A stretch of 64,000 bases of DNA from Variovorax sp. IB41 (GTDB taxonomy: Bacteria; Pseudomonadota; Gammaproteobacteria; Burkholderiales; Burkholderiaceae_C), in assembly GCF_016405905.1 (NCBI RefSeq), contig NZ_JAEFCB010000008.1, forward strand, positions 1-64,000, given 5' to 3'. The notes below the pieces were generated by a model. That model searched no databases, was not told the origin of the DNA, and saw only the letters and a program-made list of their open reading frames with translations. Position numbers and translations under genes: made by a program. This document shows, in pieces, positions 34,504 to 42,786 of the stretch (within the stretch, counting starts at the first letter, position 1; the number at the start of each line of letters is the position of its first letter).

Positions 34504-35115
34504 TTACCGCAGCGGCGCCATCGTCGGCCCCTTGCGGTCGGGCACGCGAGGCTTTGGCTTGACCACGGCTTTCTCCGGTGCGGACGGCGAGAAGAATTCG
34601 TACTTCAGGTCCAGCTTGCGCTTGATCTTCTTCCAGTCCGGCACCGGCCCCGTGTCGGCGTTGCGCAGGCACTGGCCGGCGATGTAGGTCTTCTGCGTCG
34701 CGCGCTCGAATTTCAGGAAGAGGCCCGAGACGCTGCCGATGTAGGCGTCGACTTCCGCGCCGTTCGCCACGCCGATGTCTTCGTCCGAAAAGACATCGGG
34801 CTGCATCGCCATGCCGGCGCCCACGACGTTGGGATGCGTGTGGAAGTAAGCCACCGCCACCGCTTCGGCCCCGACCGGCATGCAGCCCTTGTTGCGCAGC
34901 CGAAGCCCGGGGCTCACGCTGTTGCGCTCGCCCACGAAGTACGGCGCGACATGGAACTTGTCGTTGAACTTGCAGATGACGCCGCCGAACTCGTTGCGGG
35001 TGCCGATCGATTGCACCAGCAATGCCTGCAGTGCGGCGCGTGCAGCCTCCTCGGGGGTGTCGAAGGGCTGGTCGGGTTCGGGGAAGGGCGGCGGGGTGAA
35101 GATGGTGGTGGCCAT
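34504..35115 (-). CDS. DUF4329-family protein with a JAMM-like metal site
   Basis: 203 aa from ATG 35115. The family opening DTPEEAARAAL and NEFGGVICKF is followed by FHTHP. Glu42, His92-x-His94-Pro95 and Ser110-x-x-Asp113 together match the JAMM zinc-protease signature, with 14 residues between HTHP and the Ser-x-x-Asp. DUF4329 is usually the C-terminal domain of large Rhs/polymorphic toxins; here it stands alone, without a signal peptide. A Pro/Lys/Arg-rich tail ends the protein. Cleaved substrate, if any, unknown. Confidence 0.72.
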   Translation of the reverse strand: MATTIFTPPPFPEPDQPFDTPEEAARAALQALLVQSIGTRNEFGGVICKFNDKFHVAPYFVGERNSVSPGLRLRNKGCMPVGAEAVAVAYFHTHPNVVGAGMAMQPDVFSDEDIGVANGAEVDAYIGSVSGLFLKFERATQKTYIAGQCLRNADTGPVPDWKKIKRKLDLKYEFFSPSAPEKAVVKPKPRVPDRKGPTMAPLR

Positions 35116-35251
35116 CCTTCGAGTCTGCCGGGGGCGAGGGCGGTTTGCCATCCGCCGGAGTGGATATGACGGGCGGCCGAAGTGTCGGGGCGGCATGGCG
35201 GGGAGCTTGGGGTCGCCCATGCGGGAGAGCCTCCGCAAGACATCGCGACGA

Positions 35252-36226
35252 TCAGTGCGATGTCACCCACACCTGCTTGCCCGGCAGAGGCGGCATGGCG
35301 AAGCTCGACTTCAGGCGGGCGATCTCCTCGCTCGGGCTGAGCCCGAAGAAGCGCTTGAACTCGCGACTGAACTGCGATGCGCTTTCATATCCCACCTCGA
35401 TGCTCGCGGCGGACACCGTCTTCTCGTTTCGCAGCATCAGCAGGCGCGCCTGGTGAAGGCGTACCGACTTGAGGTACTGCATGGGAGAGCTCTGGGTGAT
35501 GGTGCGGAAGTGGGCGTGAAACGTGGGGATGCTCATGCCCGCCTCACGTGCCAGGCGGTCGACGGTGAGGCGATCGCTGAACGTGGTGTGGATGCGCCGC
35601 ACCGCCTTGGCGATCTTTCCGAACTGGCCCCGGCCGGCGAGCGCCGCGCGCATCGATGCACCTTGCTCGCCGATGAGCACGCGAAAGTAGATCTCGCGCA
35701 CGATCGCCGGCCCGAGCAACGCAGCTTCCACCGGTGAACCCATCGCCTCGAGAAACCGGAGGACGGTCTGCGCCAACGCGTCGTCCATCGGTGTCGAGAA
35801 CATGCCGGCCGGTGCGCTGGGCGGACTCTCGATGAGTTCATCGACCTGCAACGCAAGACCGGCGAGGACGGTGAGATCGAGGCTGAAGTAGATCGCGAGC
35901 AAGGGCTCGTCGGCGCTCGCATCGGTTTCCATGGTGAAGGGCACCGGCACGGACACCGCGAGGTAGTGCTGCGCGTCGTAGAGGTAGACCTCGTTCGCCC
36001 AGAGTCCGCGCTTGCGGCCCTGGCAGACCACGACGATCCCGGGTTCGTAGAGCACGGGGGTCGACGCCAACGGGCGATCGGAGCGAAGAAAGCGCACGTC
36101 CGGCAGCGCCGTCAGTGTGTAGCCTTCTTGCGGCGCGAGCCGCTTCAGGAGCGCGACCATGCGGGCCTGCCGCGCCTTGCGGGCGCCGGCTGCGAGATCG
36201 GGAGGCGATGCGCGCAATTTCTTCAT
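35252..36226 (-). CDS. AraC-family regulator with AraC_N sensor
   Basis: 324 aa. AraC_N-type sensor domain about 35-200 (PVLYEPGIVVVCQGRKRGLW), C-terminal AraC DNA-binding domain about 215-310 (LTVDRLAREAGMSIPTFHAH, ASIEVGYESASQFSREFKRF). This group (YqhC-like) commonly activates divergent aldehyde or alcohol reductase genes. It is divergent from the SDR gene at 36351. Confidence 0.88.
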   Translation of the reverse strand: MKKLRASPPDLAAGARKARQARMVALLKRLAPQEGYTLTALPDVRFLRSDRPLASTPVLYEPGIVVVCQGRKRGLWANEVYLYDAQHYLAVSVPVPFTMETDASADEPLLAIYFSLDLTVLAGLALQVDELIESPPSAPAGMFSTPMDDALAQTVLRFLEAMGSPVEAALLGPAIVREIYFRVLIGEQGASMRAALAGRGQFGKIAKAVRRIHTTFSDRLTVDRLAREAGMSIPTFHAHFRTITQSSPMQYLKSVRLHQARLLMLRNEKTVSAASIEVGYESASQFSREFKRFFGLSPSEEIARLKSSFAMPPLPGKQVWVTSH

Positions 36227-36350
36227 TCATCGCACTGTGCATCAATACGGGCCGAAGAGGAGCGGAAACCGGGTGCCGCTCATAGGAATAGGCAAACCAA
36301 ACATCGCATCGGGACTGGCTCGCGGCGCCTTCGATTCCGAGAATCGATGC

Positions 36351-37187
36351 ATGAAAAACACCAGGACATTCTTCATCACAGGCGTCAGCAGCGGCTTCGG
36401 TCGCGCCATCGCCAACGCCGCACTGCACGCGGGCCATCGCGTCGTCGGGACCGTGCGAAGCGAGCAGGCTGCGGCGGAATTCAAAACGCAAGCGGGCCCA
36501 GAGGCGCATGTGAAGCTGCTCGACGTGACGCAGTTCGACGCCGTCGCACCACTCGCTGCTGCCGTCGAAGCCGAGCACGGGCCGGTGGACGTCGTGATCA
36601 ACAACGCGGGGTATGGCCATGAGGGCATCCTCGAAGAATCGTCGCTCGACGAAATGCGCCGCCAGTTCGATGTCAACGTCTTTGGCGCGGTCGCGGTCAT
36701 GAAGGCGTTCCTGCCGTTCATGCGCCAGCGCCGGCGCGGCCACATCGTCAACATCACCTCGATGGGGGGCTACATCACGATGCCCGGCATCAGCTACTAC
36801 TGCGGCAGCAAGTTCGCCCTGGAAGGGATCTCCGAGACGCTGGCCCAGGAAGTGAAGGGCCTCGGCATCGCGGTCACGGCGGTGGCCCCGGGATCGTTCA
36901 GGACAGACTGGGCGGGTCGCTCGATGGTTCGCAGCGCCCGTTCCATCCATGACTACGACAGCCTGTTCGATCCGATCCGGCAATCGCGCGTGGACAAGAG
37001 CGGCAAGCAGCTGGGCGACCCGGACAAGGCCGCGGCCGCGATCCTCGCTTTAGTGGACATGCCGCAGCCTCCGCAGCACCTGCTGCTCGGCAGCGACGCG
37101 CTCGGGCTGGTCCGCGCCAAGCTGGACGCCATGCAGGCGAGCCTGACGCGCCACGAGGCGCTGACGCGATCGACCGACATCGCTTGA
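36351..37187 (+). CDS. short-chain dehydrogenase/reductase
   Basis: 278 aa from ATG 36351. Cofactor motif TGVSSGFGRAIA (about 9-20), NNAGYGHEG (about 84-92), catalytic Ser in NITSMGG and Tyr-x-x-x-Lys in YYCGSKFALEG. Divergent from the AraC-type gene, which likely controls it. Resembles oxidoreductases annotated as ketoacyl or retinol-type reductases in soil bacteria; substrate unknown. Confidence 0.88.
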   Translation: MKNTRTFFITGVSSGFGRAIANAALHAGHRVVGTVRSEQAAAEFKTQAGPEAHVKLLDVTQFDAVAPLAAAVEAEHGPVDVVINNAGYGHEGILEESSLDEMRRQFDVNVFGAVAVMKAFLPFMRQRRRGHIVNITSMGGYITMPGISYYCGSKFALEGISETLAQEVKGLGIAVTAVAPGSFRTDWAGRSMVRSARSIHDYDSLFDPIRQSRVDKSGKQLGDPDKAAAAILALVDMPQPPQHLLLGSDALGLVRAKLDAMQASLTRHEALTRSTDIA

Positions 37188-37230
37188 TGGGCGCGTCCAT
37201 CGGCCTCGATCGATCGACGCGCAACGGCAA

Positions 37231-38127
37231 CTAGCGCACGGCGCCGTAGTCGGCTCGACCGAGGTCCGCCAACAGACCCGGACCGGTGGGTGTCCACCCC
37301 ATGCGGTCGCGGGTCAGCCTGGAAGAGGCGGGCATGTCCAGCTCGGCGAACATGGCCAGCCACCCGAAATGCGCGGCTGCTTCGTCCCGGGTCACTGACG
37401 TTGCGGGAATGCCCAGGCCGCGCGCGATGACCTCGGCGAAGTCGCGCATGCGGACGCCTTCTTCGGCAACCGCATGCCAGCAGGCCCCGGGGGCGTGCTG
37501 CTCCAGTGCCAGGCGATAGAGCAGCGCGACATCCTCGACATGCGCGGCGGGCCAGCGGCCCAGACCCTCTCCCACATAGGCGAAAGCGCCCTTTGCCCTG
37601 GCCAGTTCGATCAGGGGCGAGATCAGGCCCTGCTTGACGGTGTCGTGCACCTGCGGCAAGCGGACGACGGCGACCGATACCTTCCTGGCCCGCAGCTCGG
37701 CACCGGCGATCTCCGAGGCCACGCGAGGGTTCGGATTGTCGAGATTCGCCACGTCCTCGACCGCGACGGTGCCCGGCCCTGCGCTGCCCATGCCGGTGCC
37801 GGAGGTGATGATGAAAGGCTTGTCGCTGCCCGCGAGCGCCTCGCCCATGGCATGGATGACGCGGCTGTCTTTTTGCGTGTTCTCCACGAACTTCGAGAAG
37901 TCGTGGTCGAACGCGGTGTGGATGACCGCATCCGCCGCGGCCGCGCCTGCCGCGAGACTTTGCGGATCTTCTAGCGTGCCGCGATGCACCTGGGCTCCTG
38001 CTTCGGTCAGCCAGCGGGCGCCCGCGTCCGAGCGGCAAAGGCCCAGCACCTGATGCCCGTTCTGCAGCAGTTGACGCGTGACACGGGAGCCGATGAAACC
38101 GGTCGCGCCGGTAAGAAAAACACGCAT
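37231..38127 (-). CDS. NAD(P)-dependent epimerase/dehydratase-family protein
   Basis: 298 aa extended SDR. N-terminal cofactor motif TGATGFIGSRV (residues 6-16); FIITSGTGMG marks the catalytic Ser region, and the usual Tyr-x-x-x-Lys is absent from the expected place (the text reads VASEIAGAE), so it is an atypical member. This fits the YeeZ/SDR_a5-like subgroup rather than a sugar epimerase. Divergent from an XRE-family regulator. Confidence 0.8.
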   Translation of the reverse strand: MRVFLTGATGFIGSRVTRQLLQNGHQVLGLCRSDAGARWLTEAGAQVHRGTLEDPQSLAAGAAAADAVIHTAFDHDFSKFVENTQKDSRVIHAMGEALAGSDKPFIITSGTGMGSAGPGTVAVEDVANLDNPNPRVASEIAGAELRARKVSVAVVRLPQVHDTVKQGLISPLIELARAKGAFAYVGEGLGRWPAAHVEDVALLYRLALEQHAPGACWHAVAEEGVRMRDFAEVIARGLGIPATSVTRDEAAAHFGWLAMFAELDMPASSRLTRDRMGWTPTGPGLLADLGRADYGAVR

Positions 38128-38226
38128 GTCGAGCTCTCTCTTTGGGGTTGGTGGCCCATTGAAGCGTGACGAACTAGACTGGTAAAGACGTTAGATCATC
38201 CTGTTATAGGAACTACCACCTTCCCG

Positions 38227-39048
38227 ATGGCCACCGACTTCGCGCTGCTCGGCAGCTACCTTCGCAGCCGGCGCACCCGCCTGGACCCGGCCGCCTTCGG
38301 CATCTCCGCCGCGCGTCGCCGCACGCCGGGCCTGCGGCGCGAGGAGGTCGCGCAGCGCGCGAGCATCAGCCCGACCTGGTACACGTGGCTGGAGCAGGGG
38401 CGCGGCGGCGCGCCTTCTGCGGGCGTGCTCAACCGGCTGGCGGAAAGCCTCTTGCTGACCGAACTCGAACGCCAGCATCTGTTCATGCTGGCGCTGGGCA
38501 GGCCGCCCGAGGTTCGCTATCGCCCGGTCGAGGGCATCACCTCGCGCCTGCAGCGGGTGCTGGACGCGTTCCCCCTCAGCGCAGCCATCGTCAAGACCAT
38601 GACCTGGGACGTGGTCGCATGGAACCGCGTCGCCGCGGCGCTGCTCACCGACTACGGCAAGCTCGCGCCGGAGAAGCGGAACATCCTTCGTCTTCTCTTT
38701 TCCTCGCCTCAGGTGCAGCAGGCGCAGGAAGACTGGGCCAAGGTGGCGCGCGTGGTCGTGGGTGCGTTCCGCGCGGACGTCACCCGGTCGGGCTCGAACG
38801 AGGAGGTGTCCCGGCTCGTTGCCGAACTGTCCGAGGAGAGCGCCGAATTCAAGTCCCTGTGGGCCGACAACGAAGTCGTGGCAATGAGCGAAGGTGCCAA
38901 GCGCCTGCACCATCCGGTCGCCGGCACCGTGAACCTCGAGTTCTCCACCTTCGCGGTGGAAGGGCGGCCTGAACTGGGCATGGTGGTTTTCAATCCGGCT
39001 TCGCCGGAAGATGCGCTGCGTGTCCAGGGCCTGCTTGCGGGTTCGTGA
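38227..39048 (+). CDS. XRE-family regulator with MmyB-like ligand-binding domain
   Basis: 273 aa. Helix-turn-helix about 8-75 (RRRTPGLRREEVAQRASISP, WYTWLEQGRGG), then a PAS-like MmyB domain about 100-265 (AAIVKTMTWDVVAWNRVA). Bacterial MmyB-like regulators often bind fatty-acid-like ligands and regulate divergent oxidoreductases. The partner is the SDR gene 99 bases away. Confidence 0.9.
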   Translation: MATDFALLGSYLRSRRTRLDPAAFGISAARRRTPGLRREEVAQRASISPTWYTWLEQGRGGAPSAGVLNRLAESLLLTELERQHLFMLALGRPPEVRYRPVEGITSRLQRVLDAFPLSAAIVKTMTWDVVAWNRVAAALLTDYGKLAPEKRNILRLLFSSPQVQQAQEDWAKVARVVVGAFRADVTRSGSNEEVSRLVAELSEESAEFKSLWADNEVVAMSEGAKRLHHPVAGTVNLEFSTFAVEGRPELGMVVFNPASPEDALRVQGLLAGS

Positions 39049-39079
39049 GGGCGACGCGCCACGAAGGATGAACAGGCCG

Positions 39080-39997
39080 ATGAAAATCCAGAACATCGAA
39101 GATCTGCGCCTCCTGGTCGAGGCCGCGCGCACCGGGTCCCTCACGGCCGCAGCCCAGGTGCTGAAGATGACGCCTGCAACTGCCAGCAGCATGCTCAAGC
39201 GACTCGAAGGCCAGTTGGGGGTGCGGCTCTTCGAGCGGTCCACGCGCTCCATCCGGCTGACGAGCCAGGGCCAGAACCTGTTGGGCTACGCCAGCCGCGC
39301 GTTGGCGCTGATCGACGAAGGCGAGGCGCAGGTGCTGTCGGAAAGCTTCACGTTGTCGGGGACGATTCGCGTCGCGGCGCCGTCGGACCTGGCTCGCAGC
39401 GTATTGCTGCCATGGTTCGACGCGTTTCTCGCGGCCAATCCGGCCTTGCGCCTGGGGCTGTCGGTGAGCGACAGGGTGCACGATGTGCTGCGCGACCCCG
39501 TGGACGTTGCCTTGCGCTACGGCGTGGCGACCGACCCCAACGCCGTCGTGCGAGGCCTTGCCATGACGCGCCGCGTGCTGTGCGCGTCGCCGCGTTATCT
39601 CGCGCGTTTCGGCACGCCTCAGTCACCTGAGGATCTGCATCGACACAACTGCCTGGTCTTCGAGCTGCGCAGCACGCGTTATGTCGACTGGCGTTTCGAG
39701 CGGGATGGCGAATGGGCCAACGTGAAGGTGGCCGGCGATCGCGAAGTGGACGACGCCTCCATTGCTCACCAGTGGGCGCTGGCGGGCGAGGGCATTCTCT
39801 ACAAGTCGGAGCTGGATCTGATTCACGATCTGGCATCAGGGCAACTGGTGCGCCTGCTGCCTCAGTGGCGCGGCGAGCACTACCCGTTGAACGCGGTGTT
39901 TGCCAGCAACCGCTTCATGCCGCTGCGTGTGAGGAGCCTGGTCGATTTCATCGCGGCGCGCCTGGCGGAAGTTCCGATGCTGAAAACCTCTGCCTGA
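39080..39997 (+). CDS. LysR-family transcriptional regulator
   Basis: 305 aa from ATG 39080; ATG 39068 is an alternative adding four residues, but the GAAGGA at 39063 is too close to it. Winged helix about 1-60 (TAAAQVLKMTPATASSMLKR), substrate-binding domain about 90-295 of the DsdC/GcvA-like group. It is convergent with the hydratase gene (9 bases apart), so its target is not obvious. It may pair with the XRE gene that ends 31 bases upstream. Confidence 0.88.
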   Translation: MKIQNIEDLRLLVEAARTGSLTAAAQVLKMTPATASSMLKRLEGQLGVRLFERSTRSIRLTSQGQNLLGYASRALALIDEGEAQVLSESFTLSGTIRVAAPSDLARSVLLPWFDAFLAANPALRLGLSVSDRVHDVLRDPVDVALRYGVATDPNAVVRGLAMTRRVLCASPRYLARFGTPQSPEDLHRHNCLVFELRSTRYVDWRFERDGEWANVKVAGDREVDDASIAHQWALAGEGILYKSELDLIHDLASGQLVRLLPQWRGEHYPLNAVFASNRFMPLRVRSLVDFIAARLAEVPMLKTSA

Positions 39998-40006
39998 GCC
40001 GGTGCG

Positions 40007-40873
40007 CTATTTGAAGTTCACATCGACAGAAACCGCGCCTGGCAATCCTTCATAGGTCGCGGTGATGCGCGACCCCGAACGGGGTGGCAACAAAGGTGAA
40101 AAGGAACCGAGGCTGATGAGATCGCCCGGCTTCAGCTTCACCCCCTCGGACGCCAGTGCGCCTGCGAGCCAGACGACCGCCTGGAGCGGATGGCCCAGCA
40201 GATCGCTGCCGCGGCCTTCAGCGAGCGCCGTTCCTTTGTCGTCGGTCACCCGGATCTTCATGTCGCGCAGCGCGTCCAGCATCGCGTGGGCGTCGGCGGG
40301 CGACGCCGGCACCCCGATCGGCTGGCCCGCCACGCCGAGCCGGGCGGCCACGTTGATGGCGGCCAGTCCCGCGCCGTCCAGCCGCTGGGGGGTCTGCACC
40401 ATGAGATCGGGCAGTTCCAGGAACGGGATCACCTGATCGATCGCGTCGAGCACTTCCTGCGGCGTTCGCGCGGTGTTGATTGCGTCGCTGCGTACGCGTA
40501 CCAGCATGTCGGCTTCGAACAGCGGCCGTGCGCCGAACGCGGCATCTACCGTCGCCCCGTTCGCCAGCACCATGCCCTCATAGAGACGACCCCATACCGG
40601 CTTGTCGGTGTTGAAGCGCTTTTGCACGGCCGCGTTGGTCAATCCGGCCTTGTAGCCGATCACCGGGCCAAGCCGCGAGACGAGAAGCGCGTGGAGCTTC
40701 GCGCGGCTGCACGCGGCATCCGCATCGCTCAGCCCCTCGGGCGCAGCGGCCGGGGTTCGGGCGATGTACTTCTCGGCGAAGTCGGCAACAGCCGCATCGT
40801 CGAGGCAGGCCGCATGGGCTCCGACGCACCCGCAGGCGGCCAGGCAGAGGAGAAGGTGTCGCCGCATCATCAT
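40007..40873 (-). CDS. exported 2-keto-4-pentenoate hydratase-like (MhpD/FAH-fold) protein
   Basis: 288 aa from the first of three consecutive ATGs (40873); the third gives 286 aa. The N-terminus is a signal peptide (LLLCLAACGCVGAHAAC, about 5-22). The rest is FAH/hydratase-like: PVIGYKAGLTNAAVQKRF, FEADMLVRVRSDA, and a GSFSPLLPPRSGSRITATYE C-terminus. Cytoplasmic MhpD hydrates dienoates in aromatic degradation; a secreted form is unusual. It starts within the stop of the royal-jelly-family gene (TGATG), so both are translated together. Confidence 0.8.
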   Translation of the reverse strand: MMMRRHLLLCLAACGCVGAHAACLDDAAVADFAEKYIARTPAAAPEGLSDADAACSRAKLHALLVSRLGPVIGYKAGLTNAAVQKRFNTDKPVWGRLYEGMVLANGATVDAAFGARPLFEADMLVRVRSDAINTARTPQEVLDAIDQVIPFLELPDLMVQTPQRLDGAGLAAINVAARLGVAGQPIGVPASPADAHAMLDALRDMKIRVTDDKGTALAEGRGSDLLGHPLQAVVWLAGALASEGVKLKPGDLISLGSFSPLLPPRSGSRITATYEGLPGAVSVDVNFK

Positions 40874-42084
40874 CAGAAGCCCGGCTGGCCGGCAGCGAGC
40901 GGCTTGAAGCGGTAGACCCGATAGGGCGCCTTGTTCCTGGCAACGCCGTCGGCTTGCAAGGCGCTCGTCAATGTCAGCTGCGCCGCGCCGGTGTACATGT
41001 GGCCGTCGCTGTTGTAGGTCACCCCATCGGGCCACACCATGTCGGGATCGGCGACGAAGCGCCGGTACTTGCGGGTGTCCGGCGGGATGATGCCGATGGC
41101 GCGTTCGCCGACCTCGGTGAGGTAGAGGTTGTCGTCGCGGTCGATCGACAGGCCGCCGTTGAACGGCTTGTCGGCGTAGACCTGGACCTTGGTGCCAAGC
41201 TGTGCTGCGTCGAGCTTGCGATCGAGCAAATCGCTCATGCGGATGCGGTACATCCTGTAGCCCGACAACGGCGCGAAATAGAGCCATTCGCTCCGGCGAT
41301 CCAACGCAATGCCGTCCACGCCGACATGAAGCGCGAAGGTCCCGGCGGTCGGCGTGCCCTGGTCCCAGCGGATGGGATCCTTGACGGGCTGGACGCTCGC
41401 GTGCCCTTGCAGGAGGCGGCGACTCTTGCCGGTCGCAAGATCGACGACCACCAGCGCCGCCTTGTCGCCCATGCCCTTGGAATCTTCGCCGATCGCCTCG
41501 TCTGCAATAACGATCACGTTGTGCTTTGCGTCCACCACGAAGTCGTTGTGCTGCGACTCGGTCACGGTGGCCTCGCCGCCGATTCGTATGACGCGCTCCA
41601 GCTTGTTGCGACGGGTGTTCCACCCCACCAGCTTGGGCACCAGGCCCGCGGGCCGCCCGGCCGCCTTGTCGACCGACTTGGCCGAGTCCAGCATCCAGAG
41701 GATTCCCTTGCTGTCCGTGTGCAGGCCGAGCACCCAGTCCAGGCAGTGGTCGAATTCCTTCTTCCAGGTGCCGTCGGCGTTCTTGCAACTCTGCCAATCG
41801 ACGCTGGGATAAGGGGTCGTGGACTTGCGGTCCTCGTTCAGGAGCGCGACCTGCACGGCCGGCGAGTAGAAGGGGTGGTACCCGATCACGATCCTGCCGT
41901 TCCCCAATTGGGTGATGCCGCCGACACCGGCCGCATCGAGTTCTGCATAGAGCTCCGGCTTCGCCGCGAGGGCGTCGCTCGCATTGGCTTCGGCGAGCGC
42001 CGAAGACGGCGCGACGGCGGTGGCGAAGATGCAGGCAAAGCCTGCCAGGACAGCGCGCATGCGGCTGCGGGAAATCGTGTTCAC
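40873..42084 (-). CDS. major royal jelly/yellow-family protein, exported
   Basis: 403 aa from GTG 42084, with AGGAG 8 bases upstream; ATG 42060 gives 395 aa. A signal peptide ends near residue 32 (ATAVAPSSALAEA). The propeller pattern of the family is visible: QHNDFVVDAKHNVIVIADEA, VDGIALDRRSEWLYFAPLSG, GGLSIDRDDNLYLTEVGERA, WPDGVTYNSDGHMYTGAA. Insect relatives include dopachrome conversion enzymes; bacterial roles are unknown. It precedes and overlaps the exported hydratase gene. Confidence 0.85.
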   Translation of the reverse strand: MNTISRSRMRAVLAGFACIFATAVAPSSALAEANASDALAAKPELYAELDAAGVGGITQLGNGRIVIGYHPFYSPAVQVALLNEDRKSTTPYPSVDWQSCKNADGTWKKEFDHCLDWVLGLHTDSKGILWMLDSAKSVDKAAGRPAGLVPKLVGWNTRRNKLERVIRIGGEATVTESQHNDFVVDAKHNVIVIADEAIGEDSKGMGDKAALVVVDLATGKSRRLLQGHASVQPVKDPIRWDQGTPTAGTFALHVGVDGIALDRRSEWLYFAPLSGYRMYRIRMSDLLDRKLDAAQLGTKVQVYADKPFNGGLSIDRDDNLYLTEVGERAIGIIPPDTRKYRRFVADPDMVWPDGVTYNSDGHMYTGAAQLTLTSALQADGVARNKAPYRVYRFKPLAAGQPGF

Positions 42085-42465
42085 TGTTCAGTCTCCTGTC
42101 GTTTGGGGCTACCCGGAGTCCGTCGTGTCGCGGACTCTCGGCGAGTCAGTGTCATGGCGGAGCAGGGGCATGAAAAGCCGCGAAACGGCGAAACACTTTC
42201 AACGGATTTCAGGGAATCCGGCGAAGACTGGCTATCGGCCTGCGAAGCGGCGCAGGTGCGCGCTCGCGCTCACGGTCACGGTCACGTTGGACAAGGCGAG
42301 GGGTCGATGCGACCCCGTCAAGGGACAAACGCTTTCTTGTCGCTCAGACCTGCGTGACCGCGTTCGAGATCGGGTTCATGGATGGTGGCCGTGACTTCGT
42401 TCACGAAGCGCGCTCGTATTCGCTTCAAAGCGAAACCCTGGCACGGGTCGGAGCGTAGGCGCTTC
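42085..42465. other. 381-base region with no convincing gene
   Basis: Gap upstream of the minus-strand royal-jelly-family gene and the + strand small gene. It should contain their promoters. A + strand frame through 42394 is the antisense of the first gene's start and is rejected. A tandem GGTCAC doublet (about 42274-42285) is the only repeat; no hairpin or -35/-10 pair can be defended. Confidence 0.4.
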
Positions 42466-42714
42466 ATGCCACTTTATTTCTTGATGAGGCTCCAGCACGT
42501 TCAGCTGCCGTTGCGTGTCGACGCGCCCGAAGAGGTCAGGCTTGTGTCGGTGCTCAAGGCAACCGGCTTGATCGAGGCGAAGATTCACGCTCTCGCGTCG
42601 ACAGGGCCCTATATCCCGTCGCAGTCCGCGACGGTGACGTGCATCACCGAAGAAGGCATGGCCGAACTCGACAGCTGGATCGGCGAGTTCGGGTCAAGGC
42701 GTCGCCGGGCGTGA
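42466..42714 (+). CDS. small conserved-type hypothetical protein
   Basis: 82 aa from ATG 42466; the longer frame from 42382 is Arg/Lys-rich and rejected. MPLYFLMRLQHVQLPLRV, TGLIEAKI and CITEEGMAELD form a compact alpha/beta pattern that I recall from small Burkholderiales proteins of unknown role. No partner gene on its strand. Confidence 0.55.
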   Translation: MPLYFLMRLQHVQLPLRVDAPEEVRLVSVLKATGLIEAKIHALASTGPYIPSQSATVTCITEEGMAELDSWIGEFGSRRRRA

Positions 42715-42748
42715 ATGCCGAACGGCGCGCGGCCGGCCCGAAGGCCTG

Positions 42749-42778
42749 CCGCCTCCGAGCCGGCCGCCTCCGAGCCGG
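42749..42778. repeat. 15-bp tandem duplication
   Basis: CCGCCTCCGAGCCGG occurs twice in a row (42749-42763 and 42764-42778), just after the stop of the minus-strand hydrolase gene. A short slippage duplication, with no further copies in the window seen. Confidence 0.8.
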
Positions 42779-42786
42779 CCGCATCG

